From: Atherix ibis
Taxonomy: Eukaryota; Arthropoda; Insecta; Diptera; Athericidae
Assembly: GCA_958298945.1 (NCBI GenBank)
Contig: OY282607.1
Span: forward strand, 90,093,270-90,157,269
Direction of reading: 5' to 3'
Length of the DNA: 64,000 nt
Shown here: positions 59,270 to 64,000 of the stretch, piece by piece
Position numbering within the stretch: position 1 is the first letter of the stretch
Layout of the letters: each line of letters opens with the position of its first letter
Translations under genes and position numbers: made by a program
The notes under the pieces: generated by a model
Told to the model about the DNA's origin: nothing
What the model saw: only the letters and a program-made list of their open reading frames with translations
Database searches by the model: none

Positions 59270-61270
59270 TATAGTTCGGAAAGTATAGCCAAATCATTTC
59301 CCAGTTTTTATACAAATTTATTATTTATGATAAAATTTATTTAAAATAATTTTTGCCATTTAACAATATGGATTATTTTATTTTAAACATTGCTTTAAAA
59401 TAATAAAAATTGTAATTCTTCCATAGCCACGTGTCATGCGGAATTGTCTTTTATCACCTTAGTCTGTGTCGGATGTGTGATTTTCGGATAAAAATTTATT
59501 TCTGAGAAAATAATATTGAATAGATATTTTTAAACAAAAATTTTTCCGTTTTATTTATAAGATAAAGAAGGGTTAATAAAATATTGATTGTCAAATATGA
59601 AAAATTTGGTCCCGTATTCATATTTCACTAATTTACTGATATTATTTTAGTTAATAATTATTTATTTATAAAGTAGTAAAAAATTATTAGATTATTAAAT
59701 TGGTAAAGATTTTATGCAAAGAAAAATTTAAAAATACAGACGATTTTCTTATAATTTCTTAAACGTGTGTCGATAATGCAGTTCACTAATAACTATGAAG
59801 GTTATCCATTTAACAGTTTGGAAGATACAGCCTTGTTATTTGAGAACTTTAAAATATAATTATAATTTAAATTAACAGTTAATTAGCCTATTGGTTGGCA
59901 TTTGATAATAATTTAAATTTATTTATCATAAAATACTTAGAAGATGTTGGAAAAATAAGATTTTATTACTGATTTTTAAACAAAAAAAAACTTCTTCAGC
60001 GTTGAGAATCATTTCTTGCTCGGCGGATATATCAATAGGCAAAATTTTTAAACATGAAACTTTGAAAATCTATGAATAACTTTAAAAAAGATATTGTATC
60101 TTTGAGAAAAGACTGTGTGGTATAGATTTTTTACTGAAAAAATTAATTAATATAAAATATTGATTGTCAAATATGAAAAATTGGTTCCCTATTCATATTT
60201 CGCTAATTTACTGATAATATTTTAGTTAATAATTATTTATTTATGAAATAGTAAAGAATTATTAGATAATTAAATTGGTAAGGATTTTATGCAAAGAAAA
60301 ATTTATAAATACAGACGATTTTCTTAAAATTTCTTAAACGTGTGTCGATAATGCAGTTCACTAATAACTATGAAGGTTATCCATTTTATGATTTGGAAGA
60401 AACAGTCTTATTATTTGACAACTTTAAAATATAATTATAATTTAAATTAACAGTCAATTTAGTTCATTTGTTAGAATTTTATAACAATTTAAATTTCTTT
60501 GCCATAAAATATCCAGAAGATCCTAGAAAAATAGGCTTTGATTGCTGATTTTTCAACAAAAAAAAACTTCTTCAACGTTGAGAATCAATTTTTGCTCGGT
60601 GAATATGTCAATAAGCAAAATTTTTAAACATGAGACTATTTTTAAAACTTTAAAAAAGATATTGTATCCTTCAGAAAATACTATTGGGTATGGATTTTTT
60701 GCTCAAAAAAAATTTCTTTTAAAACAATAAAGAAGAAGATACCATTCCCTTTAATTAGTGAGCGCTATGGCCGTATGATAACTGCCTGTTTTTGATATAA
60801 ACTTAAGGATATATAATCTGAATCATATGTCATTATAATAAAATAGCAAAATAATCAACGTGACATGGAAAATTTTGTCGTTATTATGTGCACAGTTCCC
60901 AGGCCGCTTAATTTCGAGATTTGGTCATGTCAATTGGCCAACAAGATCGTGCGAGATTTGATGGTGTTGGAGTTTTTTTTTTTGAAAAGCTATTACATAT
61001 ACATAAAATATTGTATTAATGCTGATAGTTATATAATTTAAATGTACTTAAAAACTAATATCAAGTAATAGCCGAGTTACAGTCTGAAATGTACGAAAGT
61101 ACACATTTAAAATGATCTTAAAAGATCCTGAATTATTAGAATATTTTTATATTTTATACATAATATGTTAGTAAAGGTTTAGGTAATATAATAAAATAAA
61201 AATGTAATCAAAATCTCAATTTAAATTGTATTTTATTTAATTTCATTTTACGTGTATAAAACACAAATTG
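59270..61270 (+). mobile_element. Decayed FQQDGATCHT-group element expanded by a tandem duplication
   Basis: Relics in order are a CHVECLLSP-like stretch at 59425-59460, then the duplicated block (59577-60725), then ISRFGHVNWPTRSCEI at 60914-60962. Finally a tail at 61205-61280 (CTCAATTTAAATTGTATTTT, AAATTGGACAACTCTT) matches the 18.8- and 36.1-kb copies. Confidence 0.5.
59577..60725 (+). repeat. ~575-bp tandem duplication
   Basis: Two diverged copies with a 575-bp offset. For example CTTAAACGTGTGTCGATAAT starts at 59758 and 60333, and AAATATTGATTGTCAAATAT occurs near 59579 and 60154. Substitutions and small indels are scattered throughout, so the duplication is not recent. Confidence 0.85.
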
Positions 61271-62479
61271 GACAACTCTTTGAATTTGCATTTATTTATA
61301 ATATTTTTATTGGAAAATAACCTAATTATTTTAGTTTTATTTAAAAAAAAAAAAGTCGAATATTGTATTGCATGAACTTAATTTTGCTGTGACAAAGTAT
61401 CAACGTAAATGGTACTTATTGGAATGTGCTTCGTTGGTCTACGATAACTACTACGAAACGTATTTTCTTCTAAATTGAAACACATTAAGTAAAAGGATTA
61501 AATTTAAAGTTGTCTACATATACCGGCATGTAGTGCAAATAATGTGGAATTATGTCCAATTGTTCAGAGTAAATTCCTAAGTTAATCTCGTTAATAAGTG
61601 GCCACTTAACTAAATCGTAATCCCTCTTGTAGAGGCCATAATATGAATGCTCAGCATTACTGGGTGAACCGCTATGTTCCGATGGAAAATGTTCGCTATG
61701 TACCCGGATCAGAATCTCTGCAGGGACATGGAAAAACCACCGTCTCTACATGTAGATTATTTGTTGTCATTGTACTCGATTCAAAACCAACAGGAAAATC
61801 CATTTCTAATCATTAACTATTATAGTAAAATACTTTTGTAAATATCACTTTTACTAATATGCGATTTTCTGATGAAATCGATTTGAAATTATTCAATCCT
61901 CATCGAATAGTTGATAATTCGCTCGAGTGTACAATCAGGAAATTATTAATGTTCGAAATAAATAACTAAAGGTATTCAAGCATTTCGGCGTAAATAATCA
62001 ACAAAAATAAATTCATTTTTTTATATCTAAAGTTGAATTCGAATTAATGTGATTATTTTCAAAATTGTCATTATTATCTTAAAGGCAAAATATTTTATAT
62101 TTTAGATATTATTTGCCAACTACTCCAGTTTTAGTTTTGGAATTTTATGTGAATTACTGTGTAATATTTTCTAAATTATTGAATTGAATTTAAATTTATT
62201 GAGTAAAATACTACAGAAAAGATAGAATCAAATAAAAAAACAAACAAGTTACATTATGGAATATTTGACTTATTATGAATTTGGGATATTAAAATTTTTT
62301 AGGTAATTGTTTTGACTATTTTGTTGATCTTAGATATGAATTGGTTTGTGCATTTGCTAAATAGTAGCACAGAATACTGTGATTGTCGGTAGTAGCAGAT
62401 TGGGTGTTCAGCCATTTTTAAATATTTACTGAGACAGAATAATCCATGAATGATTGGAAAGTTAATATAGTCATTTCAG
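61271..62479. other. No gene supported
   Basis: AT-rich sequence with no recognised element or exon. Confidence 0.4.
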
Positions 62480-63223
62480 TTAAAATAACGTCATCAGTGG
62501 CTTCGATGGGTGTTTCTAGGAAAAGAAGTGGTGGATAGTTCTTGAACAAGGGGATTACTTTTTATAACGAGACATAGCCATATCATAAACAAATGGGACT
62601 TTGAGATCATGGTGGATAACAGTATTGCGAACATTGAAGGGATTGAATTCGATGGAAATTGGAAGATTTGGTAGGACTCTAGAGTTCTATTCCGTAAGTC
62701 TATGTTGGCTTTAGAAGGACATTGTATAAAAGTACTTTAATATCTGTAGTAAGTTTAAAGTGAAGTAGTTGTTGATATCGTCTGTTTAGTTTTGGTCTTT
62801 GAAGTCTTGTAAGTATGCTCAATGTCACGTGTTTGTCTAAGCTCAGTCCTCGTGTTTGTCTAAGCTCAGTAAAAGTTACGTGGTTAGATTTCTGTTTATT
62901 GACTTTTATTCTCCTCTTAGAGAGCATGGATTTGGATTTGAAGAATTTCGGAAGCATATTGGGGATTTTTGCTAGATGCAAGGCAGTATAATTGGCGTAT
63001 GTGGCAAAGAAGGTATTGGGACAGGTTGGGTTATCGGATGTGTAAATGTTGTAGAGGATGGGTCTAAGTATACTTCCCTGTGGAACACCAGCCAATATCG
63101 ATGAGTTCGTTGAATTCGTTTATTTGGAAGTATCGGTCGAATTGAAATGGTCTTAGAAGGAAATAAGGAGAAGGAAGGTTCCTCTTGAGTCCGGGTGCCA
63201 AACTCTATCAAAAGCTTAACATA
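62480..63223 (-). mobile_element. Jockey-like LINE reverse-transcriptase remnant, cut by a mariner
   Basis: From 63205 downward, frames read FDRVWHPGLKRN, YFLLRPFQFDRYFQINEFNE, AGVPQGSILRPILYNIYTSD (63092-63033), FFATYANYTALHLAK (the FADDT box with both Asp lost), RRIKVNKQKSNHVTFTEL, LSLDKHVTLSI and YNVLLKPT. At 62617-62552 comes HHDLKVPFVYDMAMSRYKK, the sequence from which the 330-bp satellite units can be recognised as LINE-derived. The LINE is interrupted just before FDRVWH by the TA-flanked mariner that starts at 63224. Confidence 0.8.
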
Positions 63224-64000
63224 CCAGGGGGTAAGCTTAAATCCGCTGTTTGGTCATAGATGGCGTGAGTGAGCGTATTAAACTACAATGGGCACGCCAT
63301 ACTTTTTTTTTATGAGTTTGACATCTGTCAACATTAATCAGTGCACATTGTCAGCAATTTCTTACAACAACATACATTTTTCCTTTGGTAATCATATCTA
63401 GTTTTGTGCCAGAAAAAGAGCATATGCGGGAAGCTCTTCTTTTCTGCTTCAATTTGAAGAAATCCGCTGCCGAATCGTATCGAATGCTTAAGGAGGCCTA
63501 TGGTGACAGTGCTTTATCGGAAACAACGTGCCGAGATTGGTTTCGTCGGTTCAAAGACAGCAGTTTTGACTTGTGGGACAAGAAGCGTGAAAATCGGCCT
63601 AGGAAGGTTGAGGACCCTTAATTGCAGGCTCTTTTGGACGAAGACGATAACCAATCGCAAAAAATGCTCGCGGAGCAATTGAGTGTTACTCAACCAGCCA
63701 TTTCCATGCGTCTGCGTACCATGAGGAAGATTGAAAAGATCGGAAAATGGGTGCCGCATGAATTGAACGATAGGCAGATGGAGCGACGTCAAAATGTTCG
63801 CCAGACAAAAAAGAAAGTCATTTCTGCATCGGATTGTAACAGGCGATGAAAAGTAGATATATATCGAGAATCCTAAATGCAAGAAATCGTGGGTTGATCC
63901 CGGCCAACCATTACCATCTTCCCCAAGACCAAATAACTTCGGACGCAAGACGACGCTGTGCGTTTGGTGGGATCAGCGGGGTATCGTCTACTATGAGATG
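63224..64000 (+). mobile_element. Mos1-like (mauritiana) mariner, 5' part, continues past window
   Basis: The 5' end CCAGGGGGTAAGCTTAAATC follows TA at 63222-63223 and is close to the ends of the element at 26.4 kb. The coding region begins ISSFVPEKEHMREALLFCFN near 63397, where the start ATG is ATA. It goes on AAESYRMLKEAYGDSALSET, a TAA at 63619-63621, LQALLDEDDNQSQKML, VPHELNDRQMERRQ and a frameshift. At VTGDEK the conserved Trp codon is TAG (about 63854). The second and third Asp regions lie beyond the window. Confidence 0.92.
63397..64000 (+). pseudogene. Mariner transposase pseudogene (Mos1-like), partial
   Basis: The element at 26.4 kb is a sister copy in opposite orientation that keeps its ATG. 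This copy has lost the start codon, gained at least two stops and one frameshift, and is dead. Confidence 0.88.

Overview
The window looks like AT-rich nuclear DNA of a fly (probably a higher dipteran). It has small exons separated by very long introns, canonical GT-AG splice sites, an intron-free insect-like CCT6 gene, and many decayed Tc1/mariner and jockey-like elements. Bacterial features such as operons, ribosome binding sites or CRISPR are absent.

Host genes. (1) CCT6 (chaperonin TCP-1 subunit zeta) is complete at 523-2136 on the + strand. (2) A large minus-strand gene occupies the first two thirds. Its exons are 33980-33693, 33589-33379, 33291-31344 and a terminal exon 9526-8446, all with matching reading phases. 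A 37-nt micro-exon candidate lies at 42697-42661. The protein is long, charged and of low complexity (SRED/DSGY-type repeats, a PPxY motif, polyQ/H and polyN). Its 5' end lies further upstream. (3) A possible minus-strand coding fragment sits at 1-342. (4) A lone + strand terminal-exon candidate (22757-22861) lies inside the 21.8-kb intron of gene 2.

Mobile elements fill most of the rest. At least four mariner types are present: mauritiana-like (26.4-27.7 kb and 63.2 kb to the end), mellifera-like (11.9-16.3 kb interrupted, and 23.5-24.8 kb), irritans-like (40.7-41.8 and 45.5-46.7 kb) and another type with GTCTGTTCAAAAAGTATCGC ends (17.2-18.0 and 55.7-56.5 kb). A second, more decayed group of DDE elements with a FQQDGATCHT or NPQVTVWC signature occurs at about ten places. 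Non-LTR reverse-transcriptase remnants lie at 3.3-4.4, 12.2, 47.4-48.2 and 62.5-63.2 kb.

The most striking structure is at 11.9-16.3 kb. A mariner was hit by a 5'-truncated jockey-like LINE with an A-tail and a ~10-bp target duplication. The 3' end of that LINE was then amplified into about nine 330-bp units with a five-unit (1651-bp) higher-order period, so a satellite array appears to have been born from a LINE 3' end. Other rearrangements are perfect fold-back inverted duplications inside dead transposons (24.1, 45.5, 39.3 kb), a 173-bp triplication spanning a mariner terminus, a 98-bp duplication flanking a 90-bp patch copied from 3 kb away, a double-5'-end fold-back mariner, and a ~1-kb-arm inverted repeat at 35.5-40.6 kb.
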